Shown one piece after another: positions 7,428-17,742 of a stretch of DNA of 48,916 nt (position 1 is its first letter; every line of letters starts with the position of its first letter). Source of the stretch: an uncultured Clostridia bacterium (GTDB lineage: Bacteria > Bacillota > Clostridia > TANB77 > CAG-508); the NCBI GenBank assembly GCA_944393485.1, contig CALYAJ010000007.1, positions 1 through 48,916 on the forward strand. The letters are read 5' to 3'. The notes beneath the pieces were generated by a model that worked only from the letters and a program-made list of their open reading frames with translations, made no database searches and was not told the DNA's origin. The position numbers and the translations under genes are program-made.

Positions 7428-10400
7428 ATGAAGGAACAAAGGGGAATAATAAGACAAAAGCTAATAACATCATTGGTATTAGTAGCTCTAATTTTGTCTA
7501 GCTATGGAACTTTCTTATCAGAAACAGTTGCAGCAGCAATAAATTATGAAAAACAAAAAATAGCAACTAGTGATAGAAAGGTTTCTTTTGATGCATATTT
7601 TGCAAATGGAGATACTAAAGCACATAATGTTATAGCTGATACAAAGGATGAAAATGAATTAACATTAGATATTAAATTGGAAGAAGGTGTAATGCAAAAT
7701 ACTAAAATTACATTTAATTATCCTAATTTCCAAATTGATTTTGAAAAATTAAAAGAAAATCAATTAGTAAAAAATGTTAATGAAGCTGAAAATAGTATAG
7801 AGTTAAATCAAATAATGGAAAATACTACAATTCCGGTAACTATAAGATATAAAAATGAAGACGAAATTAGTATTGGAGATTTTTCAAAAAATACAGATAT
7901 CTTATTAACATCTACTTATACTAGTTCAGATGATACTGATAAAGAAATAAATGGAAGTATTTCGTTAAATGTAGGTTGGACATCTACTATCGAAGGTAAA
8001 TTAGAAAGTAGTATTAGTAATTATTCAGAAATATCTGGAAAATCAGTATTAATTACTAATTATAAAAGTAAAATGAATAATACTACATTACCAATGGAAT
8101 ATACAAATTTAGAAATTAATGTTCCAGAAGTAAAAGGTGAAATTCCTACTGATATTAAAGTTATAGAAAACGGAAGAGAACTAAGTGAAGATCAGTATTT
8201 TTATGATGCGGAAAATAAAAGGGTTAATATAGCTAAATCAAATTCTATTAATGCTGAAAATAAAGTATCATCAATAACAGGCAACTTAGATTATACTGTA
8301 ATTTATACTTATAATAAGGAATTTAAATTAGATAAAGTAAATACAATTTTAGAATCAAATTTAAGACTTAAAGCATATACTTTAGATGAAGTTATATTAA
8401 GTAATTCTCAAGAATTAGAGAAAGAAAAAAATAATGTAACAACTAAACTTACAATAAATACAGATTCTAAAATAAGTAAAGGTTATTTATATAATTCAAA
8501 TTATGAAATGCCATATAAAGTTAATTTATCAGCTCAAATACAATATATTATTCCTGGAAGTGATATAGAATTTGTAGAAAACGGTGAAACATTTTTAGGA
8601 GATAATGTTAAATTAAATGCTTCTGCAATAACAGAATATACAAATACAACAATTAATAAAGAAGAATTAACTACAATACTTGGTGAAAATGGAACATTAA
8701 GTATTTTAGATGCAAATACAAATGAAGTTATTGCTAAACTTAATAGTAAATCAAAAGCTGATGATAATGGAAATATTACAATTAAATACGACGGAGTTAA
8801 TAGAATTAGAATTTTAATTCAAAATCCTGAACAAATTGGAACAATTAATATTAATAGTAATAAAAAAATAATAAAAAATCGTAATATTTCTACAGCTACA
8901 TTAAAAGCAATAAATAAATATAGAATAAGTTTTGACAATAAAAATATTGCAGTAACAAATACTGTATCTAAAGATATTAATTTATATGATACAGTTACAA
9001 AGTCTACAATGGAAATAAGTAAAACAGAATTTTCTACATTAGATAGTAATGTTAATATGAATATTAAATTAAACTTATTAACAAATAGTATGGATTATGA
9101 TTTATATCAAAATCCAAAATTATCACTTACATTCCCAAGTGAATTTGAAAACATTACTATAAATTCAGTAGGAATTTCATTTGAAAATGGATTATCAATT
9201 GCAGATAAAAGAGTTACAACAAATTCTAACGGAACAAAAACATTATATATTGATTTAAGTGGTAACCAACAAACATATCTATCAAATAATGATATAACAG
9301 CTAATCCACAAATAGTTGTAGATGCAAATATTAAAATTAATAGAACAGTAACTACAAGAGAAGTAGATCTTACATATAATTATAGTAATGAAAAAGCAAT
9401 TAAATATGAAGATGAAGGAAAACAAGTAGCAAAAATAAAAATAACTGCTCCATATGGACTTATAATGTCTACAAATGTAAATGGAACAGAGGGAAACACA
9501 AAAGAAATTCCTGAACTTGAAATACAAGCTAGAGGAGAAGAACAAGTTGTTCATGTAGAAGAAAATATAGTTAATAACTATAGCAGTGATGTAAATAACT
9601 TTGAAATAACAGGAGTTATTCCTCTAAAAGATAAACAATATACTTTAGGTGAAAATACAATCGAATCAAATTATTCAGCAAATATATCTGGAAATATTGA
9701 AATTAACAGAAATGATGCAACAATAGAATTTTCTGAAGATAACGAAAACTGGAGTACTACTAGAACAGAAAATACAGATTTATTTAGAATTAAATTTAAA
9801 AATTCAACATTAAAACAAGGAGATTTAATAACATTATCTTATAACTTAAAAATTCCTGAAAATGTAAGCTATTCAAAAGATGGATATGTAGCATTTATAA
9901 CAACAGGACAAAATGAAAATGTTAATGTAAATGCATGGTCAGGAGCAAGATTAAGTACAGAAGATGCTGTTATGGGAGAAACTACTCCAGAAATTTCTAC
10001 AGTAGAAGATGGAGAAATAAAAACAGAAATTTCTGTAATGCAAGGTAATGATTCTTTAGAAGAAGGACAAGTTGTATATGATGAGCAAATCCTTAAATAT
10101 ATAGTTAAATTAACTAATACTACAAATTCAACAATTAATAATGTTAAAGTTTCAGCTAAAAATACAAATGCTGTATTTTACGAATGGACAATTGAAAAAA
10201 TAGATGAAGTTCAAACTAATCATATTTTCAAAGAAAATCCAGATAAAGAACAAGAAGAAATAAATGTTGGTGAATTAAAAGCAGGAGAAACAAAAGAAGT
10301 AAGTTATCAAGTTGTAGTAAAAAAAGACGGAGAAGACAGTACAACTAAAGCAGATATTTCTGTTTCAGGTGATAATATTGAGACTAAAAATCTATCTTCT

Positions 10401-12341
10401 ATAGAGAATAGTATTGTTGATGCAAAATTAAAAATAGTATCAGATCCAGGTGTTACAATTGGTTATCCAGATGAAGTAAGAGAAGGTGGACCAGCATATG
10501 TTGTAGCAAAAATAACTAATTTAACTGATGAGAAATTAAACAATATTAAATTAAACCAATATTTTGGAAATTATTTAAACACAAGTTTAGATGGAGTAAG
10601 CCTAAATTTAGGTGGAGATGATGAAGCAGAAAAAATTACAGACATGAAAATGGAAAATCAAGTATTATCATACACAATTACAGAATTAGATCCTTCAGAA
10701 ACATTAACAGTGTCAATATATGGATTATTAAAATCTGTAGATAAAGATACAACATTCTATACTTATGCAACAGCTGATTATGATGATGAAAATTATATTT
10801 CTAACCAAACTGAATATAAAATAAATAAATATTTTTCAGACTTGGAAATGAATTTAACATCAAATATTTCAGCAGATACAGAATTAAAAGATGGTGATAA
10901 CTTAGTTTATACTGCAACAATTAAAAATATTGGAGAATTTAGTCAAAATATAAGTTTATCTGATAATGTACCTGATATAGCAGAAATTAAATCTGTATAT
11001 TACGAAAAAAATGGTCAAAAAGTAGATGTTGATTTTGACTATGATAATAGCTTTTCTTTCTCTACAGATCTTGGAGTAAATGAAAGCTTAACTGTAGTTA
11101 TAGATACGACAATTTATGTATATAGAGGTAGTGAGGGAGAAATAGAAAATTATATTTCTGCAACTGCAACAAACTTGGATAGTTTAAAAACTTCTAACAT
11201 ATTAAAACATAATATATATAGAGAAGTTGATTTTGTAGAGCCAGAAGAGCCAGAAGAACCAACTGATCCAGAAGAGCCTACAGATCCGGATGATCCAGAT
11301 AATCCATCAGAACCTGAGGATCCAGATAATCCAGACAATCCAAATAATCCGGACAATCCAGATAATCCAAATACACCAAGTGAAAAAGATACATATAGTA
11401 TTAGTGGTAAGGTTTGGTTAGATGAAGATAAAGATGGTATAAAAGATGATAATGAAGGGGCTGTATCAGGAGTTAAGCTAAGATTAATAAATTCTAATGG
11501 AGTAGAATTAAAAGTTGCTACAAGTACTTCTAACGGAACATATACATTTTCTGATATAGAAAATGGAAGTTATAGAATTTTATTAGAGTATGATAAAGAA
11601 ACTTATGGCTTAAGTACATATCAAAAAGACGGTGTAAGCTCAAATAAAGATTCTGATTTTATAAAATCAAATGTTTTAGAAAATGGAGAACAAAAAGAAG
11701 TTGCAGCCACTGAGAATATAACTGTATCTAACAATAATATTACTAATATTGATGCAGGTCTTATAAAATACGGAAAACATGAATTAGTTATTACAAAAAC
11801 TTTAGGAGAAGTTACAGTAAAAACTAATAAATCAACAAAAAATTATGATTTGACTGGTAAACAAATAGGAAAAGTTGAAATTGCTTCAAAAGAAATGCCT
11901 AATGCAGAAATAACAGTTGAATACATTATTAATATTCAAAATAATGGAGATATGGATGAATTTATTACTAATATTAGAGATATTCCTTCAGAGGGAGAAT
12001 TAGCAGATAAGGATGGTAATTGGAGTATTGAAGGAGAAGCATTAGTAAATAGTGAATTAAGTAATAATCCAATAAAAGCAGGAGAAAGCAAACAGATTAC
12101 ATTAAAATTAAAAACAACCGTAGATGGTGATGGTACTGCAAAAACAATAAACAATAAAGTTGATATTACAGAAAATACAAATGAAGATAATGTTACAAAT
12201 ATAAATACAGATAAAGCAAGCGCACAATTACTTATCGGTATAAAAACAGGAGGAGTTTATATTGCAATCTCAGTAATAGCATTACTAGCAATATTGGTAA
12301 GTGCAGCTATAATTATTCTAAGAAAGAGAGGAGGAAAATAG
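7428..12341 (+). CDS. Giant secreted surface protein with DUF11-like repeats, Pro/Asp-rich stalk and SdrD-B-like domain
   Basis: About 1637 residues. It has a signal peptide (about 1-36, ...ETVAAA). A long series of beta-rich modules follows; about 1000-1260 has DUF11/CARDB-like patterns (LVYTATIKNIGEFSQNISLSDNVPD). Then comes an acidic Pro stalk of EEP/TDP/DNP repeats (about 1270-1317), an SdrD-B/Cna-B-like domain (about 1322-1420; SISGKVWLDEDKDGIKDD), another DUF11-like module and a C-terminal membrane helix (about 1608-1630) with an RKRGGK tail. KTGG just before the helix resembles a worn LPxTG site (IGIKTGG), so sortase anchoring is uncertain. AGGAGG supports the ATG at 7428. It forms an operon with the next gene. 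Adhesion or S-layer-type roles are inferred only. Confidence 0.85.
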   Translation: MKEQRGIIRQKLITSLVLVALILSSYGTFLSETVAAAINYEKQKIATSDRKVSFDAYFANGDTKAHNVIADTKDENELTLDIKLEEGVMQNTKITFNYPNFQIDFEKLKENQLVKNVNEAENSIELNQIMENTTIPVTIRYKNEDEISIGDFSKNTDILLTSTYTSSDDTDKEINGSISLNVGWTSTIEGKLESSISNYSEISGKSVLITNYKSKMNNTTLPMEYTNLEINVPEVKGEIPTDIKVIENGRELSEDQYFYDAENKRVNIAKSNSINAENKVSSITGNLDYTVIYTYNKEFKLDKVNTILESNLRLKAYTLDEVILSNSQELEKEKNNVTTKLTINTDSKISKGYLYNSNYEMPYKVNLSAQIQYIIPGSDIEFVENGETFLGDNVKLNASAITEYTNTTINKEELTTILGENGTLSILDANTNEVIAKLNSKSKADDNGNITIKYDGVNRIRILIQNPEQIGTININSNKKIIKNRNISTATLKAINKYRISFDNKNIAVTNTVSKDINLYDTVTKSTMEISKTEFSTLDSNVNMNIKLNLLTNSMDYDLYQNPKLSLTFPSEFENITINSVGISFENGLSIADKRVTTNSNGTKTLYIDLSGNQQTYLSNNDITANPQIVVDANIKINRTVTTREVDLTYNYSNEKAIKYEDEGKQVAKIKITAPYGLIMSTNVNGTEGNTKEIPELEIQARGEEQVVHVEENIVNNYSSDVNNFEITGVIPLKDKQYTLGENTIESNYSANISGNIEINRNDATIEFSEDNENWSTTRTENTDLFRIKFKNSTLKQGDLITLSYNLKIPENVSYSKDGYVAFITTGQNENVNVNAWSGARLSTEDAVMGETTPEISTVEDGEIKTEISVMQGNDSLEEGQVVYDEQILKYIVKLTNTTNSTINNVKVSAKNTNAVFYEWTIEKIDEVQTNHIFKENPDKEQEEINVGELKAGETKEVSYQVVVKKDGEDSTTKADISVSGDNIETKNLSSIENSIVDAKLKIVSDPGVTIGYPDEVREGGPAYVVAKITNLTDEKLNNIKLNQYFGNYLNTSLDGVSLNLGGDDEAEKITDMKMENQVLSYTITELDPSETLTVSIYGLLKSVDKDTTFYTYATADYDDENYISNQTEYKINKYFSDLEMNLTSNISADTELKDGDNLVYTATIKNIGEFSQNISLSDNVPDIAEIKSVYYEKNGQKVDVDFDYDNSFSFSTDLGVNESLTVVIDTTIYVYRGSEGEIENYISATATNLDSLKTSNILKHNIYREVDFVEPEEPEEPTDPEEPTDPDDPDNPSEPEDPDNPDNPNNPDNPDNPNTPSEKDTYSISGKVWLDEDKDGIKDDNEGAVSGVKLRLINSNGVELKVATSTSNGTYTFSDIENGSYRILLEYDKETYGLSTYQKDGVSSNKDSDFIKSNVLENGEQKEVAATENITVSNNNITNIDAGLIKYGKHELVITKTLGEVTVKTNKSTKNYDLTGKQIGKVEIASKEMPNAEITVEYIINIQNNGDMDEFITNIRDIPSEGELADKDGNWSIEGEALVNSELSNNPIKAGESKQITLKLKTTVDGDGTAKTINNKVDITENTNEDNVTNINTDKASAQLLIGIKTGGVYIAISVIALLAILVSAAIIILRKRGGK

Positions 12342-12345
12342 TATT

Positions 12346-15300
12346 ATGCAAAATAAAAGCAAAAAAATAATGATTATTAATACGATATTGGTTTTAATAG
12401 TTTTTTTGTTGGGAACTCTACTATATAAAGTAAATGCAGTAACAAGAGTAACAGATAAAGACCTAGCAATTTTAGCAGAAAATAATACAAACGACTTCCT
12501 TTCTACAGATATTTATGGTAATTATGGAACTGTTATAGATTTGTATGGTGGAAGTAGTGATTCAGATGCTACTATAAGTGTAATAACAGCAGCCTGTGTT
12601 GATGAAACACATGCATATCAAGGTGATGGTAGTTATACGGCAAAAGCTATTATAGATATAGACAACTCAACAGGATATACAGATTCAGAGGGTAGCCATA
12701 GCGGATTAGTTATAACAACAGCTGATGGTACAACTACAAGAATTACAGATTCAGACTTAATAAAAAGAGCTAGATTTTTAGCAAGAGTTGCATATTATAT
12801 TCAATATGAAAGTGGATGTGTAACTGGAAGTTCACAAGGTCCTGGAGTTACACAAGGACAATTAGATGGATTTTTTGAAGTAAATGCAATATGTTTTGCA
12901 AACCACATAAGACCATATTTGGATGACTTTACAGGTTCATATGATGATCAATCAGAAGCAAATGGTGGAACAGGATGGCAAAGAGCATTAGTTGCTGGTA
13001 TAGATTATAGAACAACAACAGGAGTATTTAATACAGCAGTTGACTATGCAAATAATGCAAAAGCTAGTGGTATAAGTAATAAAAGTGTAGGAGAAGCTAC
13101 ATACGAATTTACAGATACAGAAACTATTATTGGACCATATAGAATCGAAAAAGATGGAGATGCTCAAGTTGCAAGTATACAAGTAAAAGAAAAAGGCGGT
13201 TCTACATATAACGCAGTTGCTCTAGATGCAAATAAAAATGAAATTTCATTAGATGCAATACCAAATAATTCAGACTTCTATATTAAAGTAGATAAAATAC
13301 TTTCAGATGTTGAAACAATTACAGTTAATGGAACAGGATCTGGAGTTATAGAAGCAAGATTAATAATGACTGAAGGTGCTGGACATCAAAGACTAAGTAT
13401 ATTTGGTTCAGTAATGGGAGGAGGACAAGTTTCATTTAACCTTACACCTCCACCAGCAAAACCAATAATTGCGTATTATAAATATATAAATTCAATAAGT
13501 AGACTACAGGATGATGGCACATATAAAACTTTATTTACATTACCAGAATCAGAGATTCCTCAAATAACAGTAACAAATGCAGGAAGAAATGATGTAGCAA
13601 TTTCAAGTGTAACTTATCCAGATTATAGTAAATATACAGAAGTAGACGAATCAGGAAGACCTATAGTATATGATGGAGATAAAATAGAATATAAATGGGT
13701 AATATATAATATAGGGCCAGGTAGTACTACACCAGGAATTACAGTTGACCTTACAGATAAAGCGGATAAGGGACTGGTGTTAGATGAAACAAACACCAAT
13801 GGTTGGACAGAATCAGGTTCAACAGATACTCAAAATATATATAAGAAAACCATAACAGTTGAAGAATCACTTACAGGACTTAGAGACTCATCAAGTCAAC
13901 CATCTTCATATTCAGGCTCTGATACATCAATATATCTAGAAGTAGTATTAGGAGATCTTGTAGAAGCAAATAAAGAACCACAAGTACTAAGTAATAACAG
14001 TACTAATCCGGTTAGTTTCAAAGAGCCAAAATATGTAGCATATAAATACATAAAATCAATACAAAGAATACAAAAAGATGGTTCATATACTACATTATTT
14101 GATGTAGATGATAGTGATAAGCCAATACTAACAGTAGCAAATGCAGGCAGAAATGATGCATATGTAACCAACGTTACATATCCAGATTATAAAAAATACA
14201 CATCTGAATCAGAATTGGCTGATGGTGTGCCAATAGTATATGATGGAGATAAAGTAGAGTATAGATGGGTAATATACAATATAGGACCTGGAGCAAGCAG
14301 ACCAGGAGATACATATACTCTAGTTGATGAACCCGAACCAGGATTAGAATTAGATACTGCAAATGGATGGACAGAAAATAATGATGGAAATTATGAAAAA
14401 ACAATAACATTACAAAATTCTTTACCAGGTTTAACAAGTGCAAATAATTCTCCTTCATTCCATATGGGAGAGGAAACATCAATTTACTTTAAGGTAAACG
14501 CTAAAGATAAAATTGATAATGCTCCTGATGATGATTTGATTTATAATAATGGTAGTGTACCACTAACTCTAAGATTTAGATTATCAGGAATATTATTCTT
14601 TGATCAAACAACAGATAAACCAAATGAGGAAAATGGATATTTTGATACAGAATCAGGCGATTATTATCTAGTAGAGTATAATGTTTATTTATATAAAGAT
14701 GGACAAAGATTTGCCCAAACACAAACAGATTCATCAGGATATTATGAATTTAACGACTTAGACATATCTGGTACATATTATGTAAGTTTCGAATATAACG
14801 GACAACTTTATGAACCAACAACATATGATTGTCAAGCAACAACAGATATATCAAGAAAATCTTATGGAACAGATGGTGTAGAAAACAGACAAAACTTTAA
14901 TAAGAAGTTTGAAAATGTAAATGGAAATAGTAATTTCCCAGATAGAGATGATGTTAATAATCCAGAATTTATAATATATGCTTATACAGGACCAGATGGT
15001 GAAGGAAGTAGAACATATACTAGTAAAGATACAGTAGAAACATTGGAGAACATAAACTTTGGTATAAAAGCAAGAGAACAATTTGACTTAAACTTAAGAA
15101 AAGACTTAGTAAATGTAGAATTAAGTATAAATGGTAAAACTCATACTTATGAATATCCAGGAGGAGAATTACCTTTACCTGTTGAAATAAGAGGTACTGA
15201 TGTACAAAGTTATGAAAGACAAATAAGAAAAGAAGATTTGGCATATAGAGGAGCAGATAAACTTGAAGCATATATAACATACATAATACAAATACAAAAT

Positions 15301-17628
15301 GAATCTGTTGGAGAAATAACAGGTTATGTAACAGATTTAAATGATTATTATGATTCTTCATATATTTATGTAGATTCATGGGATGAAAATAATAACGCTA
15401 TAAATTGGACTCAAAGCGGAACTGTATCTGGAAATGGAGTAACATTAAATAAAATGCATACAACAGACTTAGCAAATGAAGGCATAACAAATCTAAAATA
15501 TGTATATGTAAGATTCCAATTAACAGATGAAACAATTGAGCAATTATCTGCATCTGAAGAAGAGACAACAGAAAACAACTTCTCAGAAATAGCAGCATAT
15601 AGAAATACATATACAAATGATAGATATGACAAAAACGATAATAAAATAACAAATGCTGGTGAAGTAGCAGGATTATTGGATGTAGACTCTGTACCAGACA
15701 ATATGGATCCAGTAAGTACAGAAGTTCAAAACTTTATAAAAGAATCTAGAACAGAAGAATATCAAAACTTAAGCGGAGAAGAAAAAACTCAAAGAAGTAG
15801 AGAAGTATTCGAAGATGATGCAGATTCTGCACCAGGATTAAGAATTATACCAGAAGAACCAAGAACAATAAGTGGTGTAGTATTTGAAGATTCTCCATTA
15901 GCAGATAAATTACAAGATAACGAAAGAATTGGTGATGGAGAATTCCAAGATGGAGAATTTAAAGTAAATCAAGTAAATGTTGAATTAATTGAAATCGGAA
16001 ACAATGACGACGATGTAAATAATTATTATCCAAGTGATGATAATATAGGTGCAGACGGAAATCATATATCAGATGTAAGTGTACGTACAAATAATAATGG
16101 TGAGTATACAATTACTGGATATATACCAGGAGATTACATTTTAAGATTTACCTATGGTGATAATGAATGTTTAGTAGCAGATCAACCAAATTCAGGAGAA
16201 ATGTATACAGGTCAAGATTTCAAATCTACATTATATACTAGAGAAAATTACGAAGGTGAAAATAATTACTGGTATGCAGAAACTTCACCAAGAAGTAATG
16301 ATGCAACAGATAACCAAGACAGAAGAGAAGAAGTAAATTCTTACAGTAGAACATTACAATATAGTAATGCCACAGTATTAGATCAAAATAAGGATTCAAG
16401 TAATCTTGCTGAATTAGCAGATAAAACATATATGTTTGCAGAGACAGCAACAATGTATATGGAAATTGAGTATACTGGAGATGAAACTCAAGCATATAAT
16501 GTAACAAATGTTGACTTTGGTGTTATAGAAAGACCAAGAACAAAAATAGTATTACATAAAAATGTAGAAACTGTTAAATTAACAGCTGTAGATGGAAGCA
16601 CAATATTTGATGCAAGTGATACAGCACCAGAATTAACATGGAAAGAAAATGAATATAATTCTAATAGAGAATTAATATCAGGATCAACAGGATTAATAGA
16701 AGGTACTGTAGATGATAATTTATTATATGGTTCAACTGCACAAGTAAGTTATACATTTAAAATTACAAATGATAGTGAAATAGATTACAATGATTTAGAT
16801 TACTATGAAAAAGGAATTAAACCTGCAGATAGTAAGTTGAACAAGATTAATGTTAATAAAATAATAGACTATGTACCAAACATATTCTTCTATGATGAAA
16901 ACTTAGCAAAATCAAAAGGAGAAATAATAATAAATGAATATGCAGCAATTCCTGAAGATGCAACAGGTACACCAAAAGCAGAAGATCAAAATCTATGGCA
17001 AGTTAAGAAACTTGATGATACTACTTTAGATTCTGCAGAATACAGAGTAAGTGGTAGCGAATTATTAGCAGAAGATGTATTTGATTCAGTAAATTCAAAT
17101 ATTAATACTGTTATACAGTTCCCTGCTAGTGACTATCCATCAGAAGTAACAAGTTTAATAAATTCTGATCCAACTCAATCTAAAGGATTATTAGCACCTA
17201 GTGGAGAGTTAGAATTAAAGGATGCATTAACAATAACAAGAGTAATTTCAAGTAACGAAGATTTAGATAATTCAAGTACACCTATCGAAAATGTTGCAGA
17301 AATTATACAATTAACAATTGATAATGGTAGAAGACCATATTATGAATCAACAAGAGATGCAACAACTGGAGTAGTTGTAGGAGATAATGGAGAAGGTGGA
17401 TCTGGTGGACCAACTATTACAACATTAGTTACAGAAACACCAGGTAATGCTAATCCAATGGAACCAACAACATGGCTTGAAGTAGATACTGCGGTATCTG
17501 AAGAAGTACATTTCATTGTACCATTTGGTGATAACAGACAAGTAGCATTAATAATTGTTTTGGTCGCAGCACTTGGAATTCTTGTTATAGGAATATACAT
17601 TATTAGAAAAAAAGTTTTATTAAAATAA
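12346..17628 (+). CDS. Giant membrane-anchored surface protein with tandem ~189-residue repeats and two SdrD-B-like domains
   Basis: A 1760-residue protein. It has a signal/anchor helix (about 7-31) and an N-terminal domain (about 75-215) containing Cys pairs that I do not recognise. Two tandem repeats begin near residues 376 and 564 (shared TVANAGRNDA, VTYPDYKKY, PIVYDGDKVEY, WVIYNIGPGA). SdrD-B-like modules lie near 743-840 and 1172-1290, with more beta-rich modules after. A C-terminal membrane helix (about 1731-1755) ends in a basic tail, without LPxTG. The start lies 4 bases after the upstream stop, and its ribosome site GAGGAGG overlaps the end of that gene, so the pair is coupled. The two proteins probably work together on the cell surface. 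Confidence 0.85.
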   Translation: MQNKSKKIMIINTILVLIVFLLGTLLYKVNAVTRVTDKDLAILAENNTNDFLSTDIYGNYGTVIDLYGGSSDSDATISVITAACVDETHAYQGDGSYTAKAIIDIDNSTGYTDSEGSHSGLVITTADGTTTRITDSDLIKRARFLARVAYYIQYESGCVTGSSQGPGVTQGQLDGFFEVNAICFANHIRPYLDDFTGSYDDQSEANGGTGWQRALVAGIDYRTTTGVFNTAVDYANNAKASGISNKSVGEATYEFTDTETIIGPYRIEKDGDAQVASIQVKEKGGSTYNAVALDANKNEISLDAIPNNSDFYIKVDKILSDVETITVNGTGSGVIEARLIMTEGAGHQRLSIFGSVMGGGQVSFNLTPPPAKPIIAYYKYINSISRLQDDGTYKTLFTLPESEIPQITVTNAGRNDVAISSVTYPDYSKYTEVDESGRPIVYDGDKIEYKWVIYNIGPGSTTPGITVDLTDKADKGLVLDETNTNGWTESGSTDTQNIYKKTITVEESLTGLRDSSSQPSSYSGSDTSIYLEVVLGDLVEANKEPQVLSNNSTNPVSFKEPKYVAYKYIKSIQRIQKDGSYTTLFDVDDSDKPILTVANAGRNDAYVTNVTYPDYKKYTSESELADGVPIVYDGDKVEYRWVIYNIGPGASRPGDTYTLVDEPEPGLELDTANGWTENNDGNYEKTITLQNSLPGLTSANNSPSFHMGEETSIYFKVNAKDKIDNAPDDDLIYNNGSVPLTLRFRLSGILFFDQTTDKPNEENGYFDTESGDYYLVEYNVYLYKDGQRFAQTQTDSSGYYEFNDLDISGTYYVSFEYNGQLYEPTTYDCQATTDISRKSYGTDGVENRQNFNKKFENVNGNSNFPDRDDVNNPEFIIYAYTGPDGEGSRTYTSKDTVETLENINFGIKAREQFDLNLRKDLVNVELSINGKTHTYEYPGGELPLPVEIRGTDVQSYERQIRKEDLAYRGADKLEAYITYIIQIQNESVGEITGYVTDLNDYYDSSYIYVDSWDENNNAINWTQSGTVSGNGVTLNKMHTTDLANEGITNLKYVYVRFQLTDETIEQLSASEEETTENNFSEIAAYRNTYTNDRYDKNDNKITNAGEVAGLLDVDSVPDNMDPVSTEVQNFIKESRTEEYQNLSGEEKTQRSREVFEDDADSAPGLRIIPEEPRTISGVVFEDSPLADKLQDNERIGDGEFQDGEFKVNQVNVELIEIGNNDDDVNNYYPSDDNIGADGNHISDVSVRTNNNGEYTITGYIPGDYILRFTYGDNECLVADQPNSGEMYTGQDFKSTLYTRENYEGENNYWYAETSPRSNDATDNQDRREEVNSYSRTLQYSNATVLDQNKDSSNLAELADKTYMFAETATMYMEIEYTGDETQAYNVTNVDFGVIERPRTKIVLHKNVETVKLTAVDGSTIFDASDTAPELTWKENEYNSNRELISGSTGLIEGTVDDNLLYGSTAQVSYTFKITNDSEIDYNDLDYYEKGIKPADSKLNKINVNKIIDYVPNIFFYDENLAKSKGEIIINEYAAIPEDATGTPKAEDQNLWQVKKLDDTTLDSAEYRVSGSELLAEDVFDSVNSNINTVIQFPASDYPSEVTSLINSDPTQSKGLLAPSGELELKDALTITRVISSNEDLDNSSTPIENVAEIIQLTIDNGRRPYYESTRDATTGVVVGDNGEGGSGGPTITTLVTETPGNANPMEPTTWLEVDTAVSEEVHFIVPFGDNRQVALIIVLVAALGILVIGIYIIRKKVLLK

Positions 17629-17634
17629 TAAAAC

Positions 17635-17663
17635 TTGACAAAAGACAAAATTATATGTAAACT
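17635..17663 (+). promoter_or_regulatory. Promoter of corA
   Basis: TTGACA (17635-17640) and TAAACT (17658-17663) are separated by 17 bases. It begins 7 bases after the surface-protein stop codon, so corA has its own promoter. Confidence 0.75.
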
Positions 17664-17675
17664 AAATATAGTCAG

Positions 17676-17707
17676 ATAAATAGGAGCAGAAATTGGCTCC
17701 TATTTAT
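17676..17707 (+). terminator. Perfect 12-bp hairpin in the corA leader; possible terminator of the surface operon
   Basis: ATAAATAGGAGC (17676-17687) pairs perfectly with its complement at 17696-17707 around an 8-base loop. It has no run of T. It lies downstream of both the surface operon and the predicted corA start of transcription, so it would be the first structure in the corA message as well. Confidence 0.55.
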
Positions 17708-17742
17708 TAATTATATTGAATAAAGATAGGGGGATCTATAAT

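Noticed and set aside
11238..11380. CRISPR-like or minisatellite repeat
   Set aside because: The short repeats are codons of the Pro/Asp/Glu stalk of a surface protein, in frame, with no spacers.
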